Below, piece by piece: positions 10,829 through 20,694 of a DNA stretch of 64,000 nucleotides (the first letter of the stretch is position 1; each line of letters begins with the position of its first letter). The notes below the pieces were generated by a model. That model did no database searches, had not been told where the DNA came from, and saw only the letters and a program-made list of their open reading frames with translations. Source of the DNA: Gracilariopsis chorda (lineage: Eukaryota; Rhodophyta; Florideophyceae; Gracilariales; Gracilariaceae); NCBI GenBank assembly GCA_003194525.1, contig NBIV01000028.1:1-64000 (forward strand), in the 5' to 3' direction. The translations under genes and the position numbers were made by a program.

Positions 10829-10846
10829 TTCTAGGTCAGGAGACCA
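10829..10846 (-). other. El1 primer binding site
   Basis: Three bases beyond the 5' LTR the minus strand reads TGGTCTCCTGACCTAGAA, beginning with the TGG that pairs with tRNA CCA ends. El2 has the same site with one difference (C for T at the ninth base). I could not name the tRNA. Confidence 0.75.
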
Positions 10847-10849
10847 CTT

Positions 10850-11656
10850 TGTGGTGCAATGCCCCAAAGGGGAAAAACACCGAAAGACGTCCGGGATCTT
10901 CCTCTCACGAGGTGAACCCAGTTGGGTAGAGCCCTCCCAGAGGTGTCACGGCGAAGCCGGTTTGTAAGACCAGGGACACCTGTCGCGACTCGCGCAGGGA
11001 GGTGAAGGCGAAGAATCGGTATCCGCGTGAGCGGGGCGTGATCCTCAGTAGAGGTATGTTTCCACGTAAGTGGGGGTGTGTGAGCGGATGCGCACACGAG
11101 GGCCGCGGATAGCGGGAGGTGCTACCCTAAAAAGGGGAAAGAGGAAGGACGAGTGGGTCGCGAGAGCGACGAGTAGATACGGCAATGCCGGTGGACAGGA
11201 CTCCCTATACAGGGCGAAACACCAATATGATTGGAACAATTAGTACTCCCAATGATGGGTCTCCTTTAGATGTGCAAGGGGGGTGAACTTCCGTACACTA
11301 CGGTGCTTCCCTCCAAGGAGGAGTTGAGAACACGCGGAGGCGGTAAAGCTCAGAGCCAATTCCCCAGGTTGGGGTCCCTTGTTGGGGAAGGTTTACTGGT
11401 GCGACGGCAGTGCGCCGTCGCACTAAGTACTAGCTTCCCAGAAATGGGTGTGAAAATAATAAATAAAATTAACTAAAATACTCCACATTCCGTGGCAACA
11501 TCCACTACTGTGGCCAACCGCCAATTGACCCAAAACCGTGTCCCACGTGTCCATACCCACCATTGTGGGGCGTAGTTCATATACACACTACACAACCGAT
11601 AATATCGGGAAAGCGTTCAAGTACCCAGAATCCCTCCCTGAGGGCGTTGCACTTCA
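10850..11656 (-). repeat. El1 5' LTR
   Basis: Direct copy of 1188-1993, 807 bp, bounded by TG and CA. It should carry the promoter for gag-pol. The one substitution against the other LTR sits in the loop of a perfect hairpin (CCGTA-CAC-TACGG versus CCGTA-CTC-TACGG). Confidence 0.95.
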
Positions 11657-11661
11657 AATGT
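11657..11661. repeat. El1 target site duplication, right copy (AATGT)
   Basis: Matches 1183-1187. The interrupted copia integrase codons run straight across once El1 and one copy are removed (…YEDI then RLVPENSL…). Confidence 0.95.
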
Positions 11662-13087
11662 CTTCATATGCAATCTTCATTGGTTTACCCTGTCTCGTCC
11701 TCCTTGCCACAACGTAATGATCCCTGGGATCAATTACTTCAGCTTTCACCCAATATGATGTGCCGCGTGATGGTCTGATGAAAGTGTAGATCAGTCTTCC
11801 TTGAGGTAGCATGTGAGCAGTGGTAGTAATCGGGGATCGTGTCTTCAGAAGTCTGTGTATCGCTCTGTTTGCTACTTGTTCTTTATGTGCGTCGAGGGTT
11901 TCCTGTGATATAACCTTGGTTGGTATTCCGAGAAGTGACGGGCTGTAGCCTTTCACGAGTTCAAAGGAGCTTAGGATTGTTGAACCGGAGAATATGTTCG
12001 ATAGAAATGTGGCCCTGGTAAGGATTGTGCGGTGATCATCTTGAGATTCCTCTTTGTTGATCTTCTCGATGATTCTCTTAATCGATTGGTTTTTCCGTTC
12101 AACTATTCCCAATTTGTTGTGCCTTCTAGCTGGTCGTGGTCGGTATTGGATGTTGTTACTTATGCAGAATGCTCTGAGTGCTGGTGAGTTGTATTCGTCG
12201 TCGGCTGATAGTCTTAGTGGGCATCCATGTCGGCATATCCATATGGATCCTATTTCCTTGAGGATAGTGACTGCGGATCTGTTCGTTACGATAGTTGTTT
12301 CCGAGTATCCCTTGCCTGTGTCTGTGATGTGGATCACAGTCCGCTGCTCATTGTTGATCTGTACGAAGAAAAAGTCGATCTGTACTTCCTGATTGAACTC
12401 TTCGTTCACGTGGGTCAACGATATTTTCCTGGTTCGTGGTGGTTGTCCGGCTTGTGCACATATGTCGCATGCGTTTGATGTTTCTTCTATTGCTTGTTTC
12501 AGCGGTTTATCGAGGATTCCCGCTTCCTTACAGATACTCTTTATCTCGTGTGCCGGTGCATGAGTGTATCTGTGTATGCTTTTCGCAAGCGTCCTCATAG
12601 CTCGTGCACGATTCGGGTTGGAACTAGTTAGTAACATCTTGGACATTCTCATTGTGTTCGGTTGTGGGACGATGAGTACCCTCAGTCGTTTATCGCATCC
12701 GATGATATCTATGTATGTTGGTAAGATGCGCGGTCCTTTGTCTTCGGGTCTTTCGATGATGAGTTTTCGGTATGCCCTCCTGTTGATTGTATCTGAGTGC
12801 TGTTTGATGTCCAGACCGACAATAAGTGGATCATCGCCGTCAGTTAGGTCAAATGTCAGTGCCAAAGGTTTGGATGCTTCTTCATTAACGGTGAGCGTCC
12901 AGGAGCATTTAATTGGTTTAGCGTTTATGCCGTTCGGACCCCATCCTTGTAAGTATTCTTCTCGTGGTGGGTCGAGGTTCAGTCTTATCCCAAGTATGTC
13001 GCAGATACGGGCCGCTGTGACTATACCCCCTGTTGATGTTGGAGCCCCTTCGTCTAAGATTGGGTTAGGATCTGGTTGGGGCTTACC
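11657..13087 (-). pseudogene. Ty1/copia pol, 5' part (protease and integrase), split by El1
   Basis: Open on the minus strand in the -1 frame relative to the copia gag, which it overlaps slightly. It begins with a protease-like segment (GKPQPDPNPILDEGAPTSTG, where DEGA stands for the usual D-S/T-G-A, then FDLTDGDDPLIVGLDIKQHS), followed by integrase: an HHCC zinc region (HAPAHEIKSIC ... CDICAQ), catalytic residues in VQIDFFFVQ, LSADDEYNSPALRAF and LGIVERKNQSIKRII. The order protease-integrase-RT is diagnostic of Ty1/copia. The gene is interrupted at 11657 by El1 and resumes at 1187 in the same frame. There is no conventional ATG for pol; a gag-pol frameshift is likely. Confidence 0.92.
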
Positions 13088-13095
13088 GATCCTAT

Positions 13096-14307
13096 TTACT
13101 GAAAATACTGCTTCTGTTGCGGCTTTTGTGCTTCGGTTCTGTCGGCATCATCCGGTTCATCGTCTGTCTTATGCTTCTTATTCCACTTCTGATCATCTGG
13201 TTCGTTGTTTGGCCTCTTTCTATTTAGTGGATGCATCTCACATTTCCGATCGTTCCATTGATGGTCTGGCTTACCGCATGCCCAACAATTTCCTTTCTTC
13301 CGAAAAGGTCCGCGCTTTTGATGAAATCCGGATGTCTGGTACCCTCTTCCTGCAATCATATTCTTCACGAGTTTCCCTTCTTCTGCTGGATCAGGAGTCG
13401 CATTATCGTCTTCACTGCATTCCGTTTGTAGATCTTTGATGATTGTTACTGCATCCTTAAGGCGTATAAAGGATACCTCTGATTTTTCCGTCATACAAAA
13501 CTTGTTTGGGTTCATAATATTCTCGATGGTTCGGTGGCATTCTCTGACTTCTTGGGACCTGAATTTTTCTGGTACCGTTTCTTGGGTTAAGTTAGTTTCC
13601 GTCTGGACTCGTTGACTGGTAGGATCTACGATCTTTTTTAAGATCTTTTTCAGTAGACTGAGCGTTGTGGCTGATATACAGTGGTACTTTTCAGTAGGGT
13701 TGGGGTGGACTCTTGCGGCTGCGATTAGCGTAGATACTACGTTATTGAAAGTGACTGTTGAGAGGTTCGCATTCTCCAATAGTACCATCGCAAAGCTTTG
13801 ACTATCCTGACCATCATCTCTCCCTCCAGATAGATTGAGGTATGCCTGTGCATGACCGTAGAAACGGTCTGCATATCTACTGAAGCTTTCCTTATTCCCT
13901 CTTATGCAGTTATGAATCGTCCTGACCATCTTGACCTTGCGCCTCACAGAATCTGATACCGAGTCCTTAGCAACTAGGCAGATAACCTTTTCCAGCTCTG
14001 CGAGTCTTTCTTCATTCGGTGTATTGTTGTTTGTTTGCATGCATATTTCCCCTGCATCTACAGACCTGTTTATGAGTTGCTGATATCCGTAGTTCATGCA
14101 CGAGTATAAAGTTAGACACAACTTGTTGGAAACTCCTTTAGCTCGATTATCTCCTCCTTCAGCGTAATCAAGTACTCTCTTTGCCCATATTCTCACACCT
14201 TGTCGCCATAGATATTTGTCAGTCGTAGATTCCAGTCGCGGTGGCTCAAGCAGGTTTGCTGATGATTGTGGCGCTGGGCCCATAACTGTGGTTTGTAAAG
14301 TCGTCAT
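13096..14307 (-). CDS. Ty1/copia gag, 403 aa
   Basis: Intact gag protein of the interrupted copia element (start MTTLQTTVMGPAPQSS). The first 250 residues are helical and capsid-like; SRYADRFYGHAQAYLNLSGG is shared almost exactly with the second copia copy at 63292-64000. A zinc knuckle CWACGKPDHQWNDRKC follows near residue 345, a CX2CX4HX6C variant rather than the usual CX2CX4HX4C. The tail is rich in Lys, Asp and Gln. It ends with TAA at 13096-13098, where pol is already open in the -1 frame. Confidence 0.92.
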   Translation of the reverse strand: MTTLQTTVMGPAPQSSANLLEPPRLESTTDKYLWRQGVRIWAKRVLDYAEGGDNRAKGVSNKLCLTLYSCMNYGYQQLINRSVDAGEICMQTNNNTPNEERLAELEKVICLVAKDSVSDSVRRKVKMVRTIHNCIRGNKESFSRYADRFYGHAQAYLNLSGGRDDGQDSQSFAMVLLENANLSTVTFNNVVSTLIAAARVHPNPTEKYHCISATTLSLLKKILKKIVDPTSQRVQTETNLTQETVPEKFRSQEVRECHRTIENIMNPNKFCMTEKSEVSFIRLKDAVTIIKDLQTECSEDDNATPDPAEEGKLVKNMIAGRGYQTSGFHQKRGPFRKKGNCWACGKPDHQWNDRKCEMHPLNRKRPNNEPDDQKWNKKHKTDDEPDDADRTEAQKPQQKQYFQ

Positions 14308-14600
14308 TTCAATTGCTCTGGAGAATATTTAATCTAAGGACACTGTAGAAAGCACAAATGCTCGGAGTCCGCCCTCGTTCTCTCTTGGCCCTCTCCTTTC
14401 TTTACGTCGCGCATCTCTGCTCCTCTTATATCATATGCACGCGCCCTTTCTTTCATCGCATAAACGTCTTCTGTCTGACCTTTCACGTTGTCAGCTATCG
14501 CGTCGTGCTATGATCAATTCGGATCTGCGCTCATGTTCAATTACAACGTCTTCTGTCAATTAGACACGTGCACAACTTATCACAGTGGATTGTAAAGGTT
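14308..14600 (-). other. Copia 5' leader, possibly part of the 5' LTR
   Basis: Non-coding. Read on the minus strand it resembles 63029-63291, ahead of the second copia gag: both share AGGAGAGGGCCAAGAGAGA, GGGCGCGTGCA, GATAGCTGACAA and TTGTAATTGAAC blocks in the same order. No LTR end or target duplication could be found, because Ty3 relic sequence begins at about 14640. Confidence 0.6.
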
Positions 14601-14641
14601 ACTTAGTCAGGCGATCCACCTTGCATGGTTTGCTCTAAAAA

Positions 14642-16290
14642 GTCGTACCGGAGTCGCTTTGCCAAAAGATTCTCCAATTGTACTACTGGCCACGGTTTTC
14701 AGGTCACCTGGGAGGTACACAAATTAATTACACTGTGAGGAGAGATTTCTACTGACCACTGTTGGTTTACGATGTTTATACCTATGTTGCGAGTTGCATC
14801 TCGTGCGTCAAAACCCGCGGTGGTATTCCGAAATATCCTACGTTTATGAAGCTATTCCCTGCTGCCGGTCTATTGGAGTTCATAGGTAAAGAACTATTTG
14901 GGCCACTTCCTGAAACCAAAATGGGATATAAGTATATTATTGTCTTTACCGATCGGTTTCCGAAGCTCACAAGGGCAATTCCCCTGAAGATCACGACCTC
15001 CCTGGCCCTTGTGGAAGCCTTCCTCATCCACTGGGTTTATCCACATATTCCATAACTCTATCTAGTCACCGGTAGTGTTTCTAACCTGGCTTCGAAGATT
15101 GTCGAATCAATCTGCACCATGTTAAGCTTAAACCACTACTTCATCACCGCATACCAACCCAAAAGCAACGGGCAAGTGGAATGGTTTCACAAAACCTCAG
15201 CGGCTCGTTTGCGCCACTATGTGGAAGAAAACCAATCCACTTTGGTTGAGGTTCTACAGCCTCTTACGTACGATTACAACCTACAGGTACATTGCTTCCT
15301 GGGAACCACTCCCTTTGACTTTGTTCTATCACGACACCCTCCCGATATCATAGACCAGCAAGGTCCAAATAACAGACGAGCTGCAGGGACACAATGGACC
15401 ACACAGGTGACGAAAGATATCCTCCAAAGGTTGAGAGAGTCCCTACGTATGGCCACTGGACAACTAATAAATGCAGAGAAAGGGAAAGAAATACCATAAC
15501 CAAAAGGTGACAGCGATAAAAAAGTGGAGCAGGGAGATTACGTCTTTGTAGGCATACCAACGAAGGGTGCTCACCCATCCCCAAAAGATGAGACAAATGA
15601 CCGCTTCGTTGATGTGAGCACAAAGTCGAAACTGCTGCCCAAGTCGACGGAACCGTTCAAGGTTATTTGGCGTAGCGACCAAACAGTAACCATCTTGGGA
15701 AACGGACTCGAGAATACAGCGTCGATGGACAGGGTAGTAAGAGCCGCGTGCTCTGAACCATTACCCCAAGTGGTACCGCCCACACAGACGATCCCCTAGT
15801 CACTACTACACCAAGACCAAGACGGAACACTTTTGGAAGTAATCATCGATAGGGGAAGGCCCGCCTCCCTTCCCTTACCCCAGGAACATACCATGCAATC
15901 TGGAACGAAAGAGGTAACGGTAGATCCAACCCTCCCTTCGACGGTCCGCAATACACGTGACAACAAACCACATCCAGGAAAGGAATCTATTCACACGGAA
16001 GGAGTAAGCGATTCCATAATAGGTCATGAGCATACCATTTTCGGCATTTGTTACCGTGTACCGTGGTATAGATGGACTGCTTTCCATGAAACAATGGAGC
16101 GACCTCATTACATACCTAATAACTTCCGCATTGGTTACTGGCGCAAACGAGGCGAACCCCACCAATGGGATGGCTTAAAACCACTGCAGTGCAGTGCCGC
16201 CAACGAGAGGGGAGAAGCTGTTTTGAGCGCAATATCGAGAGTTAAATCATTAATAACAACTAACAATAACAAACAGTACTCAAATTTTAC
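14642..16290 (+). pseudogene. El4: Ty3/gypsy chromovirus integrase-chromodomain relic
   Basis: One frame holds together from VVPESL at 14642 to past a chromodomain remnant, broken by stops near 14753 (TGA), 15053, 15497 (TAA) and 15797 (TAG). Integrase signatures: FSGHLGGTQINYTVRRDF, SCISCVKTRG (zinc-region cysteines), FIGKELFGPLPETKMGYKYI, an eroded second aspartate (LVTGSVSNLASKIV) and NGQVEWFHKT. Further on, DHxR-type tail sequence (VTILGNGLENTASMDRVV) and a linker lead to YRVPWYRWTAFHETMERPHY at about 16052-16110, matching the chromodomain of El1 and El2 (YRVRWYGY.....TWEPMEH). The upstream gag-RT part is missing, so the relic is truncated on its left by, or at, the copia element. Confidence 0.85.
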
Positions 16291-16752
16291 GCAGAACATA
16301 GTCATGAGTTGCCACAGGAGGATACCAGAAGGAACAGGAACCGTATCGAGCATGACCAGATGGATATCCGTATCCACCACGTCCACTTCCGTGACCAAGA
16401 GGAAATGTAGGTCCTGTAGGGTGCCAGCAACGACCACGACCGGTCGATATACTAGTACTTGGACCACTGCCTCGAGTAGTACCAGCCATGGGAGATGGAC
16501 CAGTTGAGGGACCAGCTTGGCCATATGGAAAACATTGCATGATCGGAATAGGTGGAGTACCATTGGGATATACCGCATTGGTCTGTGTTGGTTGACCTAA
16601 AGTGGCCAAAGTACCAAACCGGGCCATGGGTAGAAATACTGATTGGGAAGCAAAACCTGCCCAAATAGTTAGTTGGAAACCAGTCGGTACGGATTCAGTG
16701 GTGATATCAAACGGTTGAGCAAGTCCAATGGAAGCATGTTGGTTGTTGGAAG
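16280..16752 (-). pseudogene. Possible antisense ORF relic of El4
   Basis: A minus-strand open frame of about 157 codons outside the LTR, just downstream of the El4 chromodomain, where El1 and El2 carry antisense genes. The sequence is rich in Gly, Pro, Ser and Tyr (AGPSTGPSPMAGTTRGSGPS, GSGRGGYGYPSGHARYG). It has no clear similarity to the other antisense products and lacks their C-terminal RFL..AG motif, so the assignment is positional. Its apparent N-terminus runs into the LTR fragment at 16753. Confidence 0.3.
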
Positions 16753-17521
16753 TGTGGTGCAATGCCCAAAAGGGGAAAAACACCAAAAGACGTTCGGGAT
16801 CTTCCTCTCACGAGGTGAAACCAGTTTAGTAGAGCCCTCCGAGAGGTGTCACGGCGAAGCCGGTTTGTAAGACCAGGGACACCTGTCGCGACTCGCGCAG
16901 GGAGGTGAAAGCGAAGAATCGGTATTCACGTGAGCAAGATGTGATCCTCAGTAGAGTTATGTTGCCACGTAAGTGGTGATGCGTGAGCGGGTGCACACAG
17001 GAGGGCCACGGGTAGCGGGATGTACTACCCTGAAAGGGGGAAAGGAGGAAGAGCGGAGGGAAAGGAGGAAGAGTGGGCGAGGGTGAGTCGCGAGAGCGAC
17101 GAACAAATACGGCAATGCCGGTGGACAGGACTCCCTATACAGGGCGAAACACCAATTTGATTGGAACCATTATACTCCCAAGGATGGGTCTCTTTAGGTG
17201 TGCAAGGGGGTTACAGGTCCCCTGGTTCACGGCGTTTCCCTCCAAGGAGGAGTTGAGAACGCGCGGAAGTGGCAACAACTAGAGCCAGTTCCCCAGGTTG
17301 GGGTCCCTAGTTGGGGAAGCTTTACTGGTGCGACGGCAGTGCGCCGTCGCACTAAGTACTGACTTCCCAGAAATGGGTGTAAAAATAATAAATACAACTA
17401 ACTAGAATTATTAGAAATACTCCACATTTTGTGGCAACATCCACTACTGTGGCCAACCGCCAATTGGCCCAAAACTGTGTTCCACGTGTCCATATCCACC
17501 ATAGTGGGGCGTAGTTCATAT
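16753..17521 (-). repeat. Truncated LTR of the El1 family
   Basis: From TGTGGTGCAATGCCC onward this follows the El1 LTR but with many substitutions and a tandem duplication of GGAAAGGAGGAAGAG near 17038-17075. Similarity stops after GTAGTTCATAT at about 17521, so the last 72 bases of the LTR are missing. No target duplication or primer site flanks it. Stems of several hairpins are kept while loops differ from El1 (CCAAT-TTG-ATTGG for CCAAT-ATG-ATTGG). Confidence 0.85.
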
Positions 17522-19134
17522 CGAAACAAACCATGGTGACGTTACACCGCACGGCTGAGTTATGGAGACCCATATCGTATAAGGCCCAAACCAGTCGCCG
17601 AAAGTATTCAAACTCTTGAGGGCCGTTGAAGAATGGACCGTCAGACGGAAACTTAGGGAGAATGACATACACAAGTGGTGTATGACGCCGCTTGGCATCG
17701 AATACTGCCTCACGCAGTATTCGATGCCAAGCGGCTTCATAGATAGGCTATCAGTTTAGATGACTATTTCGGCATTCAGGTGGTGGAAAAGCTCTGTAAG
17801 TAGAAATCTGTGCGCGTTGCTGGCAATCTAATCTGCTAGAGGTGACGTAAGTGTTCACGGAAGGTCGATGGTACTCATTCGGAGCCTGACACGAGTTGTT
17901 ATTGACGCGCCAATAGGTAGAATGGGAGATGGGAATATGAATGTCCTCTAGAGCTGTTTTATAATCCCCGTGACGTCGAAACAGTTCACCAACAGGAAGA
18001 GGATGTAGAATTAGTAAACCTATGGGAAAAGCGGCGGCCGGAGCGGTATGAGATGTTCCAGGAATTGGCACCGGATCAGGTAATTATCGTGAGAGTTCAA
18101 AGGGTGCCCGTGGCTGTGACCCCGAGCCCAACCACTTCTGGGAGTCTGCGAACCACTACAGGATTGAGAATGGGTAACCCGGTTAACTATACCCCCATAG
18201 GCACCCATCCGAGAATGTCAGTTCATCCCGGATGCTACATCGATTGGTCCTGTATGGAACCCTGAGGGTGAAGGGAGAGCAGAACAACCTGATGAATTAC
18301 CCAGAGCTGTAAAATGAGGGTCAGAAGACGCCTCCGCAATCTCTGAAGGAGACTTCTCACCTTTTGGTATCGCGCCTTCGGTGAACAGCTCCGAAGTACG
18401 GAGAATAAGCCGAAATTTATGGCGCGGCTTCGTTGGCGCGGAAGGATCTGAATAGGCACTCCAAAGAACCTCCTTCGAGGCTACAATCCGTGTGGATGCA
18501 GGAGGAATGCCACGCCAAGAGGGCGCCTTCTCAGACCCAATAGTTAGATGAGAGCATGAGCCCTCCTACTCCTCTAGGTTTGAAAGGGCCGCCACATCCT
18601 CGAGTGAACGCATAAACTGACGGGAAAAGAGCTGCCAGTCGGCACAAGGATCAGTGGAAATCAAAGTAGCGCGCAAACGCTTTGCGCAAAGTGAACTGAT
18701 CGGGCATGATCAATCGGGATCGAAGACGCGAAGTGGGACGGAGGTTTACCGTGAAGGGGTGGAGCAAATACGGGCTGTCGGCTGAACAAGTAGTAATGTC
18801 CGCCCATACCGCCTCCAAGCACAAGACTAAGACAAACCAAGGGCTTAATTGCATCGCCCACAGAAGAACTACCTCGTATTTCTGAAGGGTCCAACAAAAA
18901 CCAAAAGGTACAGTACACGCTCCGCTAACCAAAAGAAAGCCTCCAGTGATGAAGAAGAGGTCAACCTCCAAGTTCACATTTACCGCAAGGAAGATGCGCC
19001 ACCGACAGCTGAGTAAACCATCGAATGGTGCTGCGCACGCTGAGCTGCGCCGCGCGCACTAAAGTTGCCGCCAAAATGGTTCACCGAAACTGGCCACTGG
19101 GCCACAGTGTATCCCCACGAAAAAGTTCCTGTCG
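17522..19134 (-). other. El4 interior of uncertain content
   Basis: Lies between the LTR fragment and a polypurine-like tract, the place of the antisense gene in El1 and El2; without the LTR insert the gap from pol to tract is about 2.1 kb, as in El2 (about 2.0 kb). Minus-strand fragments are open in blocks (18071-17751 and 17672-17522 share a frame, the latter containing PQEFEYFRRLVWALYDMGL), but stops are frequent and no domain was recognised. A perfect 22-bp inverted repeat lies at 17687-17735. Confidence 0.3.
17687..17735. repeat. Perfect 22-bp inverted repeat, 5-base loop
   Basis: Arms 17687-17708 and 17714-17735 are exact reverse complements around the loop CTCAC. The arms contain GCTTGGCATCGAATACTG. 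Far longer than the micro-hairpins of the El1 family. Confidence 0.95.
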
Positions 19135-19740
19135 GCAGAAGGGGGGTCTATATTACAGTGAGATCTGACCAATTGGGCAGTGCAACACGCACTGTACCAA
19201 TAGGGTAGTATGCCACGTGAGGTAGAGTGGCTAACTAACTATAGTACAAATTTATTTAATTGTCGTAGATAGATAGTGACACTCCACTACTGTGGCGTCG
19301 GGACATGCCGCTAGGGCTGGCCCCAAAGTATGCCACGTAGTACAGTGCACCTGAGGTTGAGCCTCACTTATCCTTAAGGTGGGTGCAGCGCTTCCTCTCC
19401 AATAATGGTAAAGGGGAGTACCTCTTGTCTGAGTTTGGTACGATTTGGTTTTTAAATTCAACCTTTTGGTTTAGCTAAGACGATTGAAACTCTACTTGTA
19501 CGTGTGTGCCTTACGACCAACAATACCAAATGGTTACGGTTAGCCCACCTGGCTATGTTGCGCCCCTAGTGGCTTGGTGCTGCCACCTGCATTCGGTTAC
19601 CCAACTCCAACCTTTCAGGTTGACCCGTCGCCGCGCTCCCAATAAAGATTATGCAGACGGACTACCAAGCTGGTACTCTACACCGAATTGGTTGTACCCT
19701 ATTGGTGAGTATGGCACGGGTTGCGCAGGATTGAAAGATG
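19135..19740 (+). repeat. Putative El4 polypurine tract and 3' LTR remnant
   Basis: GCAGAAGGGGGGTCTATA (19135-19152) resembles the tracts before the El1 and El2 3' LTRs (GGGGGGGATA). The following 600 bases are non-coding, with an AT-rich block (CTAACTAACTATAGTACAAA, about 19230) and the hairpin CCACTACTGTGG that also occurs in the El1 LTR. No second LTR copy was found, so borders are unknown. Confidence 0.35.
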
Positions 19741-19744
19741 TAGA

Positions 19745-20519
19745 TTGATCTGTTGTGGAAGCCCTGTACGCGCCAGTTCAAGAACATCTTAGGTTGAGCA
19801 AGTCATTGTATGTCGTATGGAGTCTTGAAAACTGCATATAGACCTTCGATGGAGGACGTCTTCGGAGATGCGACAAAGAAGTCGTCTATAGTCACATTGA
19901 TTTAAAGCACGGCTACCGTGGCAAGGAGACACAGACAGGTATCACTGTGTGTTTGTTTGTAGCTCTTACATATAGGCCGTTGGGCCAGTGATTCGAAGGA
20001 AATATGTGACCCCGGTGATGTACCATAGAGATCCTCTTTCAGTTGGCCGCCGTGGCAGTTATGCTTTTAAAAGCCGTCGAAGCGAGGTAGTTGGTTGACA
20101 ATTACCGGTTTGGAATGATTGTATTGTTCGTAGGGAAAAGTGGAGGTATACACAACTGTTCGATGACCAAATTGAAAGCGGCTGCAAGGCACACGAAGGT
20201 CCTCATAGAGGTCTTTTGGGCAGTATATGTGGTAACACGATCGGAGTTAATTGGAAGTATGGTTACATGCGATGGCTTTGTGCGGTGCAGCGCGTCTATG
20301 TCGTGTCCCTGTGCCTTCATCAGAGCGCTTGTGTCCATATGTAATTTTGAGTGGTATTTGCTTGGTGCGAAGTGGTAGTATCGAGTCCGGTATCCATTGA
20401 ATGCCCTGTGAACAAAATGGGTGGCCCACGTATGGCCAATAAATGGACGACAGATGGCCAAAACTATCTTGTCAAAGTATGACAGTATATGTCCCAACGA
20501 TGGCCGAGAATTGTCCAAA
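19745..20519 (-). pseudogene. Ty1/copia reverse transcriptase relic, interrupted by El3
   Basis: Read on the minus strand with frame changes, the RT order is recognisable: HMDTSALMKAQGHDID, then VTTYTAQKTSMRTFVCLAAA with FNLVIEQ (the TYAPVAS...ALAAAFNLE.HQ region of copia RT), then the catalytic box NVTIDDFFVASPKTSSIEGL and LAQPKMFLNWRV. The usual YVDD is TIDD. Several stops are present. El3 inserted at 20520. It differs in sequence from the copia elements at the window ends. Confidence 0.7.
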
Positions 20520-20524
20520 AGAAG
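20520..20524. repeat. El3 target site duplication, left copy (AGAAG)
   Basis: AGAAG precedes the left LTR and recurs at 27484-27488 after the right LTR. Confidence 0.93.
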
Positions 20525-20694
20525 TGAAAGCAACAAAGCGGCTTGCCTCCTCCTTCGGATGGGAAGGGGGGAGGGGCTGGCTTTTATTGACTCTGGCCCT
20601 CCAGCGAAATCGCTGGAGGGCCAATCAGACGTCTTCATAAAGGCTGGCGTGCCATACGCGCCAGCCAAGTCCGTCCACGTGGACAGCCTCTACA
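20525..20694 (-). repeat. El3 3' LTR, 170 bp
   Basis: Begins TGAAAGCAAC and ends CCTCTACA on the plus strand. Contains the hairpin GCCCTCCAGCGA-A-TCGCTGGAGGGC-like repeat (about 20597-20623) and GGCTGGCGTGCCATACGCGC with its partner. Four differences from the other copy. Very short for a gypsy element. Confidence 0.93.

Larger units (their letters stand above)
1188..11656 (-). mobile_element. El1: complete Ty3/gypsy chromovirus inserted in a copia element
   Basis: A 10,469-bp LTR retrotransposon on the minus strand, bounded by LTRs of 806 and 807 bp that differ by one substitution and one G, and by an AATGT duplication. Order along its RNA: 5' LTR (right), primer binding site, gag, pol in the -1 frame (protease, RT, RNase H, integrase, long linker, chromodomain), then an antisense gene, a polypurine tract and the 3' LTR (left). 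The almost identical LTRs mark a recent insertion. The only break seen is one stop codon in pol. The whole element is rich in short perfect hairpins. Confidence 0.96.

Noticed and set aside
16748..16752. GGAAG as target duplication of the LTR fragment
   Set aside because: It does not recur after 17521, where the LTR is truncated.
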